Assembly (NCBI RefSeq): GCF_019915265.1
Contig: NZ_CP082780.1
Span: 868,001 to 932,000, forward strand
Length of the DNA: 64,000 nucleotides
From: Bacillus aquiflavi
Lineage (GTDB): Bacteria > Bacillota > Bacilli > Bacillales > Cytobacillaceae
Direction: 5' to 3'
Each line of letters starts with the position of its first letter. The stretch's first letter is position 1. A program made the translations under genes and the position numbers. The notes below the pieces were generated by a model, which was given only the letters and a program-made list of their open reading frames with translations, ran no database searches and was not told the DNA's origin. This document shows, in pieces, positions 25,844-35,422 of the stretch.

Positions 25844-26414
25844 GTTATTTAAACAATTAAATGACATTCCCCGTTCTCATGTACAAAAGGAAGAAACATT
25901 AAGGAAAGTGTTATCTTCTTCTAATGTAAAACGAAGGAAAAATAGGAAGCAAGTGATCTGGAGCTTGCTTGCTTTCGCAGCATGTTTCATGTTAGCGGTG
26001 GTGGTATTTAACGGGAAGAACATAATTATTAATAATCGACAGAGTGAGGCGATTCAATTACTTGAGATCAACTCAAGTGATATTGTCAGTTTTAAAGCGG
26101 TTTCACTAGAACATATGAATGTGGATGAAGAAGATTTATTTCTTCAGCCGCATGTTGTAGAAATTAAAAATGATCATACATGGGAGGAAGAATTATCAAA
26201 TATTTTAAATCATTGCGTTGAAATTAAAAAAGCCCCAAATTCAAAGCCGATATATAAAATTCTTATTACACTTAAAAACGATAAATCATTAGTAATGGAC
26301 GTCTGGACAGAGGAAAAAAAAGTTTATTTAAAAGAAACAAACAGTGACTTCAATTACGAAGTTTCCAAGGATCATGTAAAATATTTACAGGCTATTTTAG
26401 AAGAAATGACTTAA
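25818..26414 (+). CDS. Membrane-anchored anti-sigma factor
   Basis: About 198 residues from ATG 25818 with AAAGGAG upstream. It overlaps the sigma gene by 26 bp, so translation is coupled. Cytosolic residues 1-50 begin MKKFSEMDELFKQLND and end in a basic stretch (KRRKNRKQ). One membrane span follows (VIWSLLAFAACFMLAVVVF), then an extracellular domain of about 130 residues with an acidic C-terminal half. The zinc-binding HxxxCxxC of ZAS anti-sigmas is absent, so it belongs to another type. The role as regulator of the adjacent sigma is inferred from topology and overlap. Confidence 0.75.
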   Translation: MKKFSEMDELFKQLNDIPRSHVQKEETLRKVLSSSNVKRRKNRKQVIWSLLAFAACFMLAVVVFNGKNIIINNRQSEAIQLLEINSSDIVSFKAVSLEHMNVDEEDLFLQPHVVEIKNDHTWEEELSNILNHCVEIKKAPNSKPIYKILITLKNDKSLVMDVWTEEKKVYLKETNSDFNYEVSKDHVKYLQAILEEMT

Positions 26415-26596
26415 TAAAATTAGTTTAATTAATATTTTCATTCTTCTTTTATGAAGTAAGTACGAAAGATAGTTTTTTAGTGTGATATATGAATTTAATG
26501 AATCTTTAACTGCAGTGAAAATTAACTATTATGTTAAAGTAAAAAGCAAAATGATAATAAAGGAATGGATCATTAACTTGATCGAAGCAGTGATTT

Positions 26597-26641
26597 GAGT
26601 AGTGTTTAGCAGTTTATGTTGCCAAACACTACTCTTTTTTT
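26597..26641 (+). terminator. Terminator of the sigma/anti-sigma operon
   Basis: GAGTAGTGTTT and AAACACTACTC pair around a TAGCAG...TTGCC loop region, with T7 following at 26635. It is 180 bp past the anti-sigma stop. Confidence 0.85.
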
Positions 26642-26850
26642 AGAAATGTTTAAAGCAAGCTAGGGTTGATAAACTAGTATCAAGCCCCTTTTGATTGTTT
26701 TTTTAAAAATTCATGAAATTGTTATTGATTAATTTAAGCTTTGTGATTATTCTTTTATTAAAGCACAATTTAAAGCGCTTTCATTCCAGTTGTCTAATCT
26801 GTAAAGTACTGAAAGTTGATGTAGAAAATGATAATTTAACAGGAGGGATT

Positions 26851-27027
26851 ATGTTGAAAAATATTTTAAAAATTTCGATTGCTTTTTTTGTCAGCATTAG
26901 TGTCCAAGGTCTGTTGAATATGAAGTCATTAGCCTCAGATTTTATTAGTGGGATGGTCATTTTCATCATAGTATTTGGAGTGCTTACTATTCCTGAACTA
27001 AAAGAGAATTTGCAAAAAGCAAAGTGA
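26851..27027 (+). CDS. Small hypothetical membrane protein, 58 aa
   Basis: ATG 26851 follows CAGGAGGG. The sequence opens MLKNILKISIAFFVSISVQG. It has two hydrophobic spans (ISIAFFVSISVQGL and ISGMVIFIIVFGVLTI) and ends PELKENLQKAK. An upstream in-frame ATG at 26713 lacks a ribosome binding site and gives no recognisable sequence. The family is not recognised. Confidence 0.65.
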   Translation: MLKNILKISIAFFVSISVQGLLNMKSLASDFISGMVIFIIVFGVLTIPELKENLQKAK

Positions 27028-27299
27028 TAAAAGGTAATTATGGTGTACTATTTTCCGTTCTGAATTCCTATATGAAATATTAGTAAACCAAAAAAAATAA
27101 TTAGATCTAAAGGATATAATTTATTTCCGCTCAATATCCTTCCCTATAAGAAAGTTTAACGTGGTTAAATTTAACGAAGTCTCTCATCTTCGAGGGATGT
27201 GAAGGGTGTAGACCAATGAGTAGGTGGGGAATGAATGTCGTAAAGTTAAAGAAAAAATTTTTAACTATATTTTTATTGTTAAAAAAGTATAGGAGGGAT

Positions 27300-28285
27300 A
27301 TGCGTAATAAAATATCCGTTTTTAGAAAAAGGGGCCAATAGGGGTTACTGCACCATCATCAGGAGTACCAAAAGAATTACATAGACTATTGGAAACTGTC
27401 TGTAACCGAATGAAAACAAAAGGATTTAATGTTATTTGCGGTAATATTGCTTGGATCAAGATCAAGTAAGGTCTGCTCCAGCTAAAGTTCGCGCAGAAGA
27501 CTTTAATAAAATGATGCAGGATAAAAATATTCATCTTATTATTCCTCCATGGGTGGAGAATTACTAATTGAGATGCTTGAATATATTGACTTTGAACATA
27601 TGAAAAATAAGTGGATGTTAGTCGATTATTATTAGCTATCACTTTAAAAACAGGTATGGCTACTGCTCGTGGAACGAATTTAGTCGATTTAAGGGGAGAA
27701 TATTCAGATGAAACGACCGTGCAAAATTGACTCGTCCTTTTTTGTGGATAAAACCGACTTCATCAAAAAAATATCAAAAAGAATGGCAGTTAGATAAACC
27801 TGCCCCATATGTCTTCAATTTAACCGAATAAACTAATTGGAAATCGATTCCAAGCGGTCGTGTTAAGCCGCAGGGACGTTTGCTTGAAGAATGTATTAAC
27901 ATTATTAGGCATGTAATTGAAACACCATATGGAGATGTAGCTTATTTTAGGAAAAATCATATTCAAGATGAGCCAGTTATTTGGGTTTTTTGAAAATGAC
28001 AAATGTTCAACCGCCGGTTTGCATCGGTCCCTTATCCAAATGTAATTAGCTGGTTGGTTTAATCATTGTTCAGGGATTATGTTCGGAAGAAGTCCTGCTA
28101 ATACTCCTATTGAAAATTATACAGTTGAGGATGTTTATAGGAAACTTTCTGAGAAGCTTCAAATCCCAATTATATATGACATTGATTGTGGTCATGTTCC
28201 GCCGCAAATTACGTTTATAAATGGAGCGTACGCTGAGATTAGCGTATATAATAAACAAGGGACAATATTACAATATTTTAAATAA
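27300..28285 (+). pseudogene. LD-carboxypeptidase (S66/MccF-like), heavily frameshifted
   Basis: ATG 27300 follows AGGAGGG. Fragments in shifting frames give GVTAPSSGVPKELHRLLETV, RAEDFNKMMQDKNIHLIIPP, EMLEYIDFEHMKNKWML, ATARGTNLVDLRGEYSDET, ECINIIRHVIETPYGD and finally IPIIYDIDCGHVPPQITF. This is the order of S66 serine peptidases. They remove the terminal D-Ala from muropeptides or, as MccF, confer microcin C resistance. The nucleophile segment (normally GYSD) is lost in a frameshifted DYY-stop. The last frame (28079-28285) holds the catalytic-His CGH motif. At least five disruptions show real decay. A terminator and group II intron 2 follow. Confidence 0.75.
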
Positions 28286-28302
28286 AAAAGTAAACTAAAA
28301 AG

Positions 28303-28335
28303 AAATGCTCAGCGAAAAAATCTCTGAGCATTTTT
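28303..28335 (+). terminator. Terminator next to intron 2
   Basis: AAATGCTCAG (28303-28312) pairs with CTGAGCATTT (28324-28333), followed by TTT. Intron 2 begins 9 bp later, as at copy 1. Confidence 0.85.
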
Positions 28336-28344
28336 CAATGTTCA

Positions 28345-30352
28345 GCGCGCCCAGCAGGCCGTTAATTGCTAGTTGGTGAAAGTCCAACCTGAGTAAGTGC
28401 CAAGACGCTCAGTAGCTGACAGGCAACTGGTAGAGAAATCCTAAGGTTGAAGCCCTGTGACAAAGTAATTCATTCGTGAGTGCGAGCAACCTAGCAGGTC
28501 GTAACATGAAGTGAATCCTGCCGCCTCGTCAATTACAACCCTCGTTGAGGACAAAGGGAAGTTGAGCCTGGTGAACATGGGCGAAAACCATGGAAGGTGT
28601 GAGGAACTTGGAATTCAGCACTGAAGAATCCCTCGGGGTAAGGGGAACGACATGTTAGGAAAGTAGTTAACGGAACTGGGGATACCCTCCTCGGTCACTT
28701 CTAAAGAAGTAACACAGAAACCTATAAGCATGAAGCGAAGTGGTGGATGGACTGAGAGGGAGTCGGAGGGGGTCATAGTACCAATGATGACAATGCCAAC
28801 ACAACGTTGTCTAGGGAAGGACGGCAAAAGCCAATACCCTACTTCGTTCATATATTCAAGGAGGTAAGAGTCAGTGAATGCCAAGAAAATGGCTAACTAC
28901 ACCAATTATGCAAAAGCTCAAGAACTCTGGAAAACATTATACCTTTGTGCCAAGGAAAGCAAGACACGCCGGTTTCATGCCTTATATGATAAGATTTATC
29001 GACCTGATATCTTGTGGGAAGCATGGCAAAGAGTAAGAAGAAATCGAGGGAGTAGTGGAGTAGATTCTCAGACTATGGAAAATATTGAGATCTATGGGGA
29101 GGATAGATTTCTTAATGAGATTTATCTTGAACTGAAGGAAAATCGATATCATCCACAACCAGTTTTACGTACTTACATCCCTAAAGATGATGGAAAGAAA
29201 CGTCCATTAGGAATCCCAACCATCAAGGACAGGGTTGTACAAATGGCAACCAAGCTAGTCATAGAACCTATCTTTGAAGCTGACTTTAAAGATTGTTCTT
29301 ATGGTTTCCGTCCCAAAAGGAATGCGCATCAAGCCATAGCGAAAATCAGGAAAGAGAGCAAGAAAAGCTATTGGGTATTAGACGTCGATATCCAAGGTTA
29401 TTTTGATAACATCAACCATGATAAATTGATGAAACTTGTAGAACAGCGAATTAGTGACCGCAAAGTGCTGAAATTGATTCGCAAATGGCTACAAGCAGGA
29501 ATCATGGAAGAAGGAAAAGTGAGGAATTCTGTCTTGGGGGCCCCTCAAGGCGGTGTGATTTCACCATTACTTTCGAACATATATTTAGATGTGATGGATT
29601 CCCTCTGGGAAAAGAAATTCAGCCATCTAGGTTCTCTTATTCGTTATGCGGATGACTTTGTCATTTTGTGCAGGACAAAACAGCAAGCGCTAGAAGGTAT
29701 ACGAGTCATCCAAGCAATTATGGGAAAACTTGACCTCTCACTACATAAGGAGAAATCAAGACTCGTCAACATCTGGGATGACAGTGACGGATTTGATTTT
29801 CTGGGATTCCATCATCGAAAATTCCCCATTCGTAAAAAGGGTGGTCGAACATTCTTAATCATGAACCATGTCCCGAGTAAGAAGGCTATGAAGAAGATGC
29901 GAAAGAAAATCAAGGATTTTACGGAACCACGACATAAACTATTTATGGACATAAAAGAATTGGTGAAGGGACTGAACCGAAGGTTACAAGGATTCAAGAA
30001 TTACTACCAATTTTCTCCAATGTCCAAGAGGTGGTTGAATCGCATTGACTGGTATGTGTTACAACGTTTAAATCTTTTTCATAACAAGAAAAGAAATAAA
30101 CGACATAAACATGCCTATCTTCAAGATACAGTAAATAAAGTCCAATTCATATTGGTGAAATTAGCGAATTAAATCCGTAAAGCCAAAGGAAGAAGAACGT
30201 CGGAAAGCCGTATGAGGGAAAACTTCACGTACGGTTTGATGATGAGGGGGAGCAGGAAAAGGAATTGCCCTCTTGTCTGGCTTAGTAAGGTGGAACACCC
30301 TGAACCCCGAGGACAAAGAAGGCAGTATCTAATTCCTGTTTTCTACTCTACT
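28345..30352 (+). mobile_element. Class C (IIC) group II intron, copy 2
   Basis: About 2008 bp, nearly identical to 12796-14800. Differences I see are one base near 28839 (A for G), one coding change in the reverse transcriptase, and a 3-bp GAT insertion after the domain V-like stem near 30241. It is again immediately downstream of a rho-independent terminator. It lies in the same orientation as copy 1, with 15.5 kb between their starts. The 118 bp from 30353 to 30470 hold no gene I can identify. Confidence 0.9.
28874..30172 (+). CDS. ltrA: Group II intron reverse transcriptase/maturase, copy 2
   Basis: 432 residues, identical to copy 1 except F for L in NYYQFSPMSKR. It has GTG start 28874 behind AAGGAGG, the full RT motif set including IRYADDFVILC, and a maturase domain without HNH. 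The near-identity shows recent retrotransposition or gene conversion between the copies. Either protein could act in trans on both introns. Confidence 0.95.
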   Translation: MNAKKMANYTNYAKAQELWKTLYLCAKESKTRRFHALYDKIYRPDILWEAWQRVRRNRGSSGVDSQTMENIEIYGEDRFLNEIYLELKENRYHPQPVLRTYIPKDDGKKRPLGIPTIKDRVVQMATKLVIEPIFEADFKDCSYGFRPKRNAHQAIAKIRKESKKSYWVLDVDIQGYFDNINHDKLMKLVEQRISDRKVLKLIRKWLQAGIMEEGKVRNSVLGAPQGGVISPLLSNIYLDVMDSLWEKKFSHLGSLIRYADDFVILCRTKQQALEGIRVIQAIMGKLDLSLHKEKSRLVNIWDDSDGFDFLGFHHRKFPIRKKGGRTFLIMNHVPSKKAMKKMRKKIKDFTEPRHKLFMDIKELVKGLNRRLQGFKNYYQFSPMSKRWLNRIDWYVLQRLNLFHNKKRNKRHKHAYLQDTVNKVQFILVKLAN

Positions 30353-30470
30353 CTATTAGCTGATGCTCCTCCCTGATTAATACTTACAATCGTCGGACTC
30401 GTTAAAAGAAAAAATACGCCATTTATTTCTATTTTATTATCTGAACATAAAGGATACTGACTTTAATCAA

Positions 30471-31025
30471 CTAACGAACGATGCATTGATCTGACCAATA
30501 ACCTTTAATACATTTTTTCCATTTTGGAATATAGATGCCGTTTTTATAATAACCGCCGCCATATTGATATTGAGTGCAACGCCAGCATAAAGCCCGATCT
30601 AAGTCGTTATTCAGTTCTTTACGAGCAACATGAAGCAATGTTTTCTCATTGTTAATTTGAGAAAAAAGCTCCTTGTAGGCTACGTCTGCCGAAATATCGA
30701 CAATTTTTTTTTGATCGGTATTTAAATGATGAATATGATAGCAATTATCTTTTAGCAGTGATGTGTAATCTGTTAAAAGAATAGTTAGTTTTGCTGTTTT
30801 AAAAATATATTCAAACGTTAAAGTTGAAGTGAATTGTATATGTAACTTGTCGTTCGTTTTAGTTTTTAATTCGTATTGAATGCGCCATCCATATTGATGA
30901 CTATCTGTACCTAATAGCGGAGTTAACATAAAATCGTTTTCAGACATTAATTGTTCATGATAAAGTTTATAAAACTTTGATTCTGATACTAGTTTCAAAA
31001 ACTCTTTTCTATTTATCTCCTTCAC
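30471..31025 (-). CDS. Hypothetical protein with Cys/Tyr-rich C-terminus
   Basis: 184 residues. GTG 31025 has a strong AAGGAGG upstream. There is no signal peptide or clear membrane span. The body is a mixed alpha/beta-looking sequence (LTPLLGTDSHQYGWRIQYEL). The last 40 residues carry CWRCTQYQYGGGYYKNGIY, then PKWKKCIKGYWSDQC, four cysteines that could bind metal or form disulfides. No family is recognised. It stands alone, between the intron and a divergently oriented cell-wall hydrolase. Its flank at 30353-30470 gives no further clue. Confidence 0.7.
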   Translation of the reverse strand: MKEINRKEFLKLVSESKFYKLYHEQLMSENDFMLTPLLGTDSHQYGWRIQYELKTKTNDKLHIQFTSTLTFEYIFKTAKLTILLTDYTSLLKDNCYHIHHLNTDQKKIVDISADVAYKELFSQINNEKTLLHVARKELNNDLDRALCWRCTQYQYGGGYYKNGIYIPKWKKCIKGYWSDQCIVR

Positions 31026-31251
31026 TTTTTACCTCCTTAGTAAAGTAATTACTTCTTTAATAGATTTTACTATATTCTTCCATGAAGAGAATAGTTCTTA
31101 ATACCTAAATATAAAATAGTTATCTCTTATTTTAAAAAAAAAGAATCATTTTCCCTGTATTTCCATGGAAATAATTAAGGTCTGGAGATGTTTTAGAAAT
31201 TCTGTTAGGTTAGTACATGACCAATTTCTATTTAGAAGGAGGAAATTTATA

Positions 31252-31848
31252 GTGAAGAAAATTATATTTTTTAGTGCTATATTACTAGTGTTTACAATTA
31301 TTCCCCAAATAAAATATATAAACACAAATGCACAAACGGTTGAAGGAACGAAATTTTATACAGTTCAAAAAGGTGATTCACTTTATCGAATTGGGGTGAA
31401 ATTCGGTGTTCCTGTAAACAAATTACGCGATGTAAACTTTATTAAAACAGAAAACGTTTCTCCTGGAGATAAATTGATTATACCTGATTCGATTACTGAT
31501 AGTGAAAAAGAATTATTAGCTAGACTTGTACATGCTGAGGCAAAAGGTGAACCATATGCAGGAAAAGTAGCTGTGGCAACAGTCGTTTTAAATCGAGTTG
31601 AAAGTAAACTATTTCCAAACACGATTAAAGATGTTATTTATCAAAAAAGACAATTTGAACCAGTAGCAAATGGGACAATAAACGAACATGCCGACGAAGA
31701 TTCCAAAAAGGCCGTTATGGAAGCACTTGCATTAAAAGGGAGCGGAAAAGGATCTTTATATTTTTTCAACCCTGATAAAACAAGCAATAAATGGCTGCGT
31801 TCAAAAGAAGTAACTACTGTAATTGGTAAACACCGCTTTGCCAAATAG
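31252..31848 (+). CDS. LysM and SleB/CwlJ-type cell wall hydrolase
   Basis: 198 residues from GTG 31252, preceded by GAAGGAGG; an in-frame ATG at 31165 has no good site and would bury the signal peptide. Signal peptide about 1-28 (KKIIFFSAILLVFTIIPQ). LysM domain about 35-80 (FYTVQKGDSLYRIGVKFGVP through VSPGDKLIIP). Hydrolase_2 domain about 90-198 with LVHAEAKGEPYAGKVAVATV, LNRVES and GSLYFFNP, and the catalytic-Glu region HAEAKGE. The layout resembles B. subtilis YkvT. It acts outside the cell on peptidoglycan, probably in sporulation or germination. A terminator follows. Confidence 0.88.
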   Translation: MKKIIFFSAILLVFTIIPQIKYINTNAQTVEGTKFYTVQKGDSLYRIGVKFGVPVNKLRDVNFIKTENVSPGDKLIIPDSITDSEKELLARLVHAEAKGEPYAGKVAVATVVLNRVESKLFPNTIKDVIYQKRQFEPVANGTINEHADEDSKKAVMEALALKGSGKGSLYFFNPDKTSNKWLRSKEVTTVIGKHRFAK

Positions 31849-31857
31849 TCTACTTTT

Positions 31858-31889
31858 AAAAATCCGTACTATTTAGTACGGATTTTTTT
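31858..31889 (+). terminator. Terminator after the SleB-type gene
   Basis: AAATCCGTACT pairs with AGTACGGATT (31875-31884), running into T7. It is 10 bp past the stop. Confidence 0.85.
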
Positions 31890-32012
31890 AGTAATATTAA
31901 ATAGTTCACAAAATTGTAAGCAATAATTTTATAAATCTACTATTTTATTCAAACTTTTATCGATTTTATATTATATAATTTTTAAAAATAAGTAAAATGC
32001 GAGGTGAAAGTT

Positions 32013-32225
32013 TTGGGGGATAAACTAAGAGGGTTGGTTAGATTATTTTTCAGCGGTGTATTTTTCGCGCTCGCCCTGTATAAGATTACGAGTCAGCCCC
32101 TAGGTGAAATGTTATATACATCTCGTGTAGCAACTATCATTTACTTGTCTATTTCTCTTTTTTTAGCAGTATCAGCTGTTATTCTATTGAAAAAGAAAGA
32201 GAGTCGGGTAGGAAGGAATGAATAA
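32013..32225 (+). CDS. Small two-span membrane protein, 70 aa
   Basis: TTG 32013 with GAGGTG at 32001-32006; a GTG three codons upstream overlaps that site. There are two hydrophobic segments (LFFSGVFFALALYKI and VATIIYLSISLFLAVSAVIL) and a basic tail (KKKESRVGRNE). The family is not recognised. It sits 81 bp before the sirtuin gene on the same strand and may be co-transcribed. Confidence 0.6.
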   Translation: MGDKLRGLVRLFFSGVFFALALYKITSQPLGEMLYTSRVATIIYLSISLFLAVSAVILLKKKESRVGRNE

Positions 32226-32306
32226 CCCTTTTTTGAGTACATGCCGTTGGAATCGTATACGATTATTCGCTAAAATGAAGATGGATGAAAGGAGGAGCAA
32301 ATATTA

Positions 32307-33020
32307 ATGCTGTTTTCTCATTTATTAAGGGAAGCAAGTAATGTTGTACTATTAACCGGAGCTGGTATGTCAACAGAAAGTGGGCTCCCTGATTTTCGCT
32401 CTAGTAATGGGCTTTGGAATAAAGAAGATCCTAGCAGAATAGCAAGTGTTGATGCACTAAATCAAAATGTAGAACATTTTTTTCAATTTTATCTCCACCG
32501 GGTAATTGGACTGAAGGAATGTAAACCGCATAAAGGGCATCGAATTTTAGCAAAATGGGAAAGGGAAGGGCTAATTAACACAATCATTACGCAAAATGTT
32601 GACGGCTTTCACCAAGAGGCAGGCAGTCAAAATGTTGCGGAGCTTCATGGAACACTTCAAAACGTTCACTGTGAGAGTTGTGGAAAATCATCTAGCAGTG
32701 AAATCTATTTAACAAGAAGGTATCAATGTGAATGCGGCGGTGTTTTACGGCCGTCTGTCGTTTTATTTGGTGAAATGCTTCCGGAAAAAGCATTCACGAT
32801 TGCCACTGAAGAAAGTCAGAAAGCAGATCTCTTTATTGTACTCGGTTCATCATTAACAGTCACCCCTGCAAATCAATTTCCACTTCTCGCGAAAGAAAAC
32901 GGAGCAAAACTTGTCATCATTAATATGGAACCAACTCAATTCGATATGTATGCGGACTTAACAATACACGGACAAAAAATTGGTGATGTGTTGCAGGCTA
33001 ACGATCTAAGTATGCAATAG
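32307..33020 (+). CDS. srtN: SIR2-family NAD-dependent protein deacylase
   Basis: 237 residues, a full-length small sirtuin. NAD-binding GAGMSTESGLPDFRS at the start, QNVDGFH, then the catalytic histidine in AELHGTLQN. The zinc ribbon is CESCGKSS and CECGGVLRP. The C-terminal Rossmann part has FIVLGSSLTVTPANQFP and LVIINMEPTQFD. It removes acyl groups from lysines using NAD, giving nicotinamide and O-acyl-ADP-ribose. AAAGGAGGAG lies upstream of ATG 32307. It ends in a terminator shared with the convergent TolB-like gene. It corresponds to B. subtilis SrtN by architecture. Confidence 0.93.
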   Translation: MLFSHLLREASNVVLLTGAGMSTESGLPDFRSSNGLWNKEDPSRIASVDALNQNVEHFFQFYLHRVIGLKECKPHKGHRILAKWEREGLINTIITQNVDGFHQEAGSQNVAELHGTLQNVHCESCGKSSSSEIYLTRRYQCECGGVLRPSVVLFGEMLPEKAFTIATEESQKADLFIVLGSSLTVTPANQFPLLAKENGAKLVIINMEPTQFDMYADLTIHGQKIGDVLQANDLSMQ

Positions 33021-33048
33021 AAAAGTTTCTTAAGTTTCTTTCTATTTC

Positions 33049-33081
33049 AATAGTATCCTTAGGTAAAAAAAGGATACTATT
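33049..33081. terminator. Bidirectional terminator, sirtuin and TolB-like gene
   Basis: AATAGTATCCTT (33049-33060) pairs perfectly with AAGGATACTATT (33070-33081). It overlaps the 3' end of the minus-strand gene. Confidence 0.8.
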
Positions 33082-34292
33082 GATAGAATGAAACAAACTC
33101 AACATTTGTGAGTAGACATTCAGCATCTGAACCATCAATATTAGCCATCCAAATATTTGCTTTAGCATCCATTAAACTTGCTTTTCGATACCATGCTATT
33201 TTTTTAAGAGACTTAACGTAAAATGGATCATAGTTACCACTTTCTCCTTTTGGTGAGGAAATTTCAGTTTGCTTTAAGCTTTTTAAATCGATTAAAAAAA
33301 GTGATGGCAAAGTTTTTTGTGGATCGCTTGACCATTCTTGTTCTTTGACCCGGGAAACGATCATTTTAGAATCATTAACCCATGTAAAGCCGATATCAGC
33401 ATAGTGAGGAGGCGTAAGTACAGTTGAATGAAAAGTTTTGAACTCTTTAAGTTTTAACGCTTTATTATTAATGTCGATTGTCATTCGACCGCCGCCTGCA
33501 ATGTAGCCGAGAATATTTTTGGATTCAGCCCATTTTGGTTCAGATACAGGGAGAATCACTTCATCAACGACTATAAATTGTTTTCCATCTTTTGAGATGA
33601 CGCATAGCATATTATAATCCATTGAAAGCGAAGCGGTGGGGGTAACGATAAAAGAAATCCATTGACCATCTGGAGAAAAGGTGAGCCTTTCTGTATCAAT
33701 GGATTGAATGATAGTACTTCCTTTTGAAAGGTTTTTCGGGATGACAAATAATTTCTCACGTTTTTTTTTTTTCTAAGCTGACTTTATATAGGATCGGATT
33801 CGTCCAACCATCAGGTCGGGGAAAAGCGCTAGAAGAAACGATAAATCCGTTTCCCTCTGGTGTCCATGTATATGTATCAACCCCGAATGTCATATTATTA
33901 AACTGTTTTAAATTAGAAACATTTAAGACGCCATTTCCTTGAAAAGCAACAATATTTCGATTTGGAGCCCATTGAGGGTTTTGTCCATCATAAAATATTT
34001 TTATCTTTTTGCTTGATTTCACATTGTATACCCAAATTTCAGTTCGAGATTTCTCAAGGTCAGGAACTGTTTGTTGGTAAAGGATCCATTCACCATCAAC
34101 TGACCATTGGGGTGAAGAAAGGATGTTTTCCTCCTTTGTAATTTGTTTTTCCACACCGTTTATTTTAGTCCATAAATTTTCCCCTCTTATAAAAGCAAGT
34201 TTTAAATCAGTCGTAGTGTGACGATCGGCGTTTACAGGGATAGTAAAGAATTGAAAGAAGAGAAACATACAAGCAATTATGAATCTTAACAT
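33077..34292 (-). pseudogene. Secreted TolB-like beta-propeller protein, frameshifted at A12
   Basis: ATG 34292 opens a signal peptide (MLRFIIACMFLFFQFFTIPV). WD40/PD40-like blades follow: SPQWSVDGEWILYQ, NPQWAPNRNIVAFQG, TYTWTPEGNGFIVSSS, RLTFSPDGQWISFIV, FTWVNDSKMIVSRVKEQEW. The first frame ends after VSLEKKKT. The second resumes as REKLFVIPKNLSKG and runs to 33077 without a stop. The join is a 12-base A-run in the coding strand (33761-33772); 11 A would restore one frame of 405 codons. Total length is three times 405 plus one. So the only lesion is a homopolymer slip, caused by sequencing error, mutation or phase variation. Function unknown. Confidence 0.85.
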
Positions 34293-34360
34293 GTTAAAAC
34301 ACCCCCATTAAATAAAGTTATTTTTTCCTATATAGCGGTGTTATATGTACAACTAAAGTT

Positions 34361-34433
34361 ATGCGCTGTAAATAAATGATCATCAGCTTCTTCTCAACAA
34401 AAGATTTCTTCAGCGATGATCCGATCGTTGCAA
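34361..34433 (-). pseudogene. Fragment resembling the tail of the secreted nuclease at 36562
   Basis: The minus strand reads CNDRIIAEEIFC, a stop, then EEADD. This matches the C-terminal pattern YDRTIAEEMFCSEDEA of the nuclease gene 2.2 kb away. It is only about 20 residues long. The remainder of 34293-34520 is AT-rich with no gene. Confidence 0.4.
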
Positions 34434-34520
34434 AGTAGCAATAAATTAATGGGGAATTATGGTGATTAGTCCCGAAATTCGTTATTATATGTTAATGTAA
34501 TTAGAAAATATTATAAATAA

Positions 34521-34796
34521 TCAAATTGATAAATGAAAAAAGATTTTGAAATATACCAAGGATTCCCCAACCCCCTCGATTTTGAGGGGGCTCTTTCCGC
34601 CGTACACAATTTTTATTTCACGCTTCAAATCGCTTATTTGGTCTTTTAAAAAGTCATTTTCCCCGAGAAAACTTGGCTTTTTCCTTCTGAAAAGTGAATT
34701 TCGCTCTTTTAATGATTTTGTTGACAAAAGCGGATGATGTTTATGAGCAAGAAATGACGTAAGCGGTTGAGAGGTTTTTGAAGGAGTAAGTGACAA
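34521..34796 (-). pseudogene. Probable C-terminal relic of MobV/Pre plasmid relaxase
   Basis: The minus strand gives SLKERNSLFRRKKPSFLGEN, DFLKDQISDLKREIKIVY, which is the coiled C-terminal region of pMV158-type Mob/Pre proteins, then stops matching. A strong hairpin, ACCCCCTCGA/TGAGGGGGCT at 34569-34593, lies near its end. A clear N-terminal MobV relic lies about 0.9 kb to the right on the same strand, separated by an unrelated gene. Taken together they suggest a plasmid integrated and was then cut up. Confidence 0.5.
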
Positions 34797-34978
34797 CTTT
34801 CAGTAGTGAGATAATTAAAAAAGAATAGTTTTTTGCAAGAACATGAAAAAAACTTTACGAAAAGACCGCAATCAGAGCATAGAATAAAACTAAATTGATG
34901 GGTAGCCAACTTTTAATCAAATTTTAAACCAACAGGAAAAAGCTTGTGTGCTTCATCTTCATCAGTTGTTAAAAGGCG

Positions 34979-35422
34979 TCACAAGCTTATATTAGTTTGT
35001 CTTTTTTCAAAGCTCTGTACAACACGCTCTCGTTTTTCTCTATGGTGCATAGGGTCAAAACGTACTCTTTTTTTATAAATAGGGAAGTAGCGAACGACCA
35101 TTTTTTTATGAGAGTGGAATGCTTCAGCTTCCCAATACACAATGAAATCACGTGCTTTAGCTGAAAATTTTTTACCATCAGGTCCTGTGATTTCAAGTTG
35201 CACATCAACGCGATTAGACCAAATGCCAGCGTGTTCAAAAAAGATACCCTTATTAATCTTTGAAGAACGGATATAAGCGATGGCCCGAACACCGTATTTT
35301 TCAATTATACGATTGCCTACGTAAGGAAGAAAAGAGAAGTGAAAAAGGGCTCCTACTACTAAAATCACAACAATCATAGCTTGTGCTTCCTCTATGAGTT
35401 GTGTAGAAGTAAATATTTTCAT
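34979..35422 (-). CDS. Hypothetical membrane protein
   Basis: 147 residues from ATG 35422. The same frame continues upstream into another hydrophobic span (KFFLLFLLAVFILSFVV) back to codon ATA at 35479-35477, with AGGAGTGATC at proper distance before it. The true protein is therefore probably about 166 residues with two membrane spans, started at a non-standard or mutated ATA codon. The remaining domain (YGVRAIAYIRSSKINKGIFF, VQLEITGPDGKKFSAKARDF, VVRYFPIYKKRVRFDP) looks like a small extracytoplasmic or cytosolic beta domain. The family is not recognised. It lies between the two relaxase relics. Confidence 0.6.
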   Translation of the reverse strand: MKIFTSTQLIEEAQAMIVVILVVGALFHFSFLPYVGNRIIEKYGVRAIAYIRSSKINKGIFFEHAGIWSNRVDVQLEITGPDGKKFSAKARDFIVYWEAEAFHSHKKMVVRYFPIYKKRVRFDPMHHREKRERVVQSFEKRQTNISL

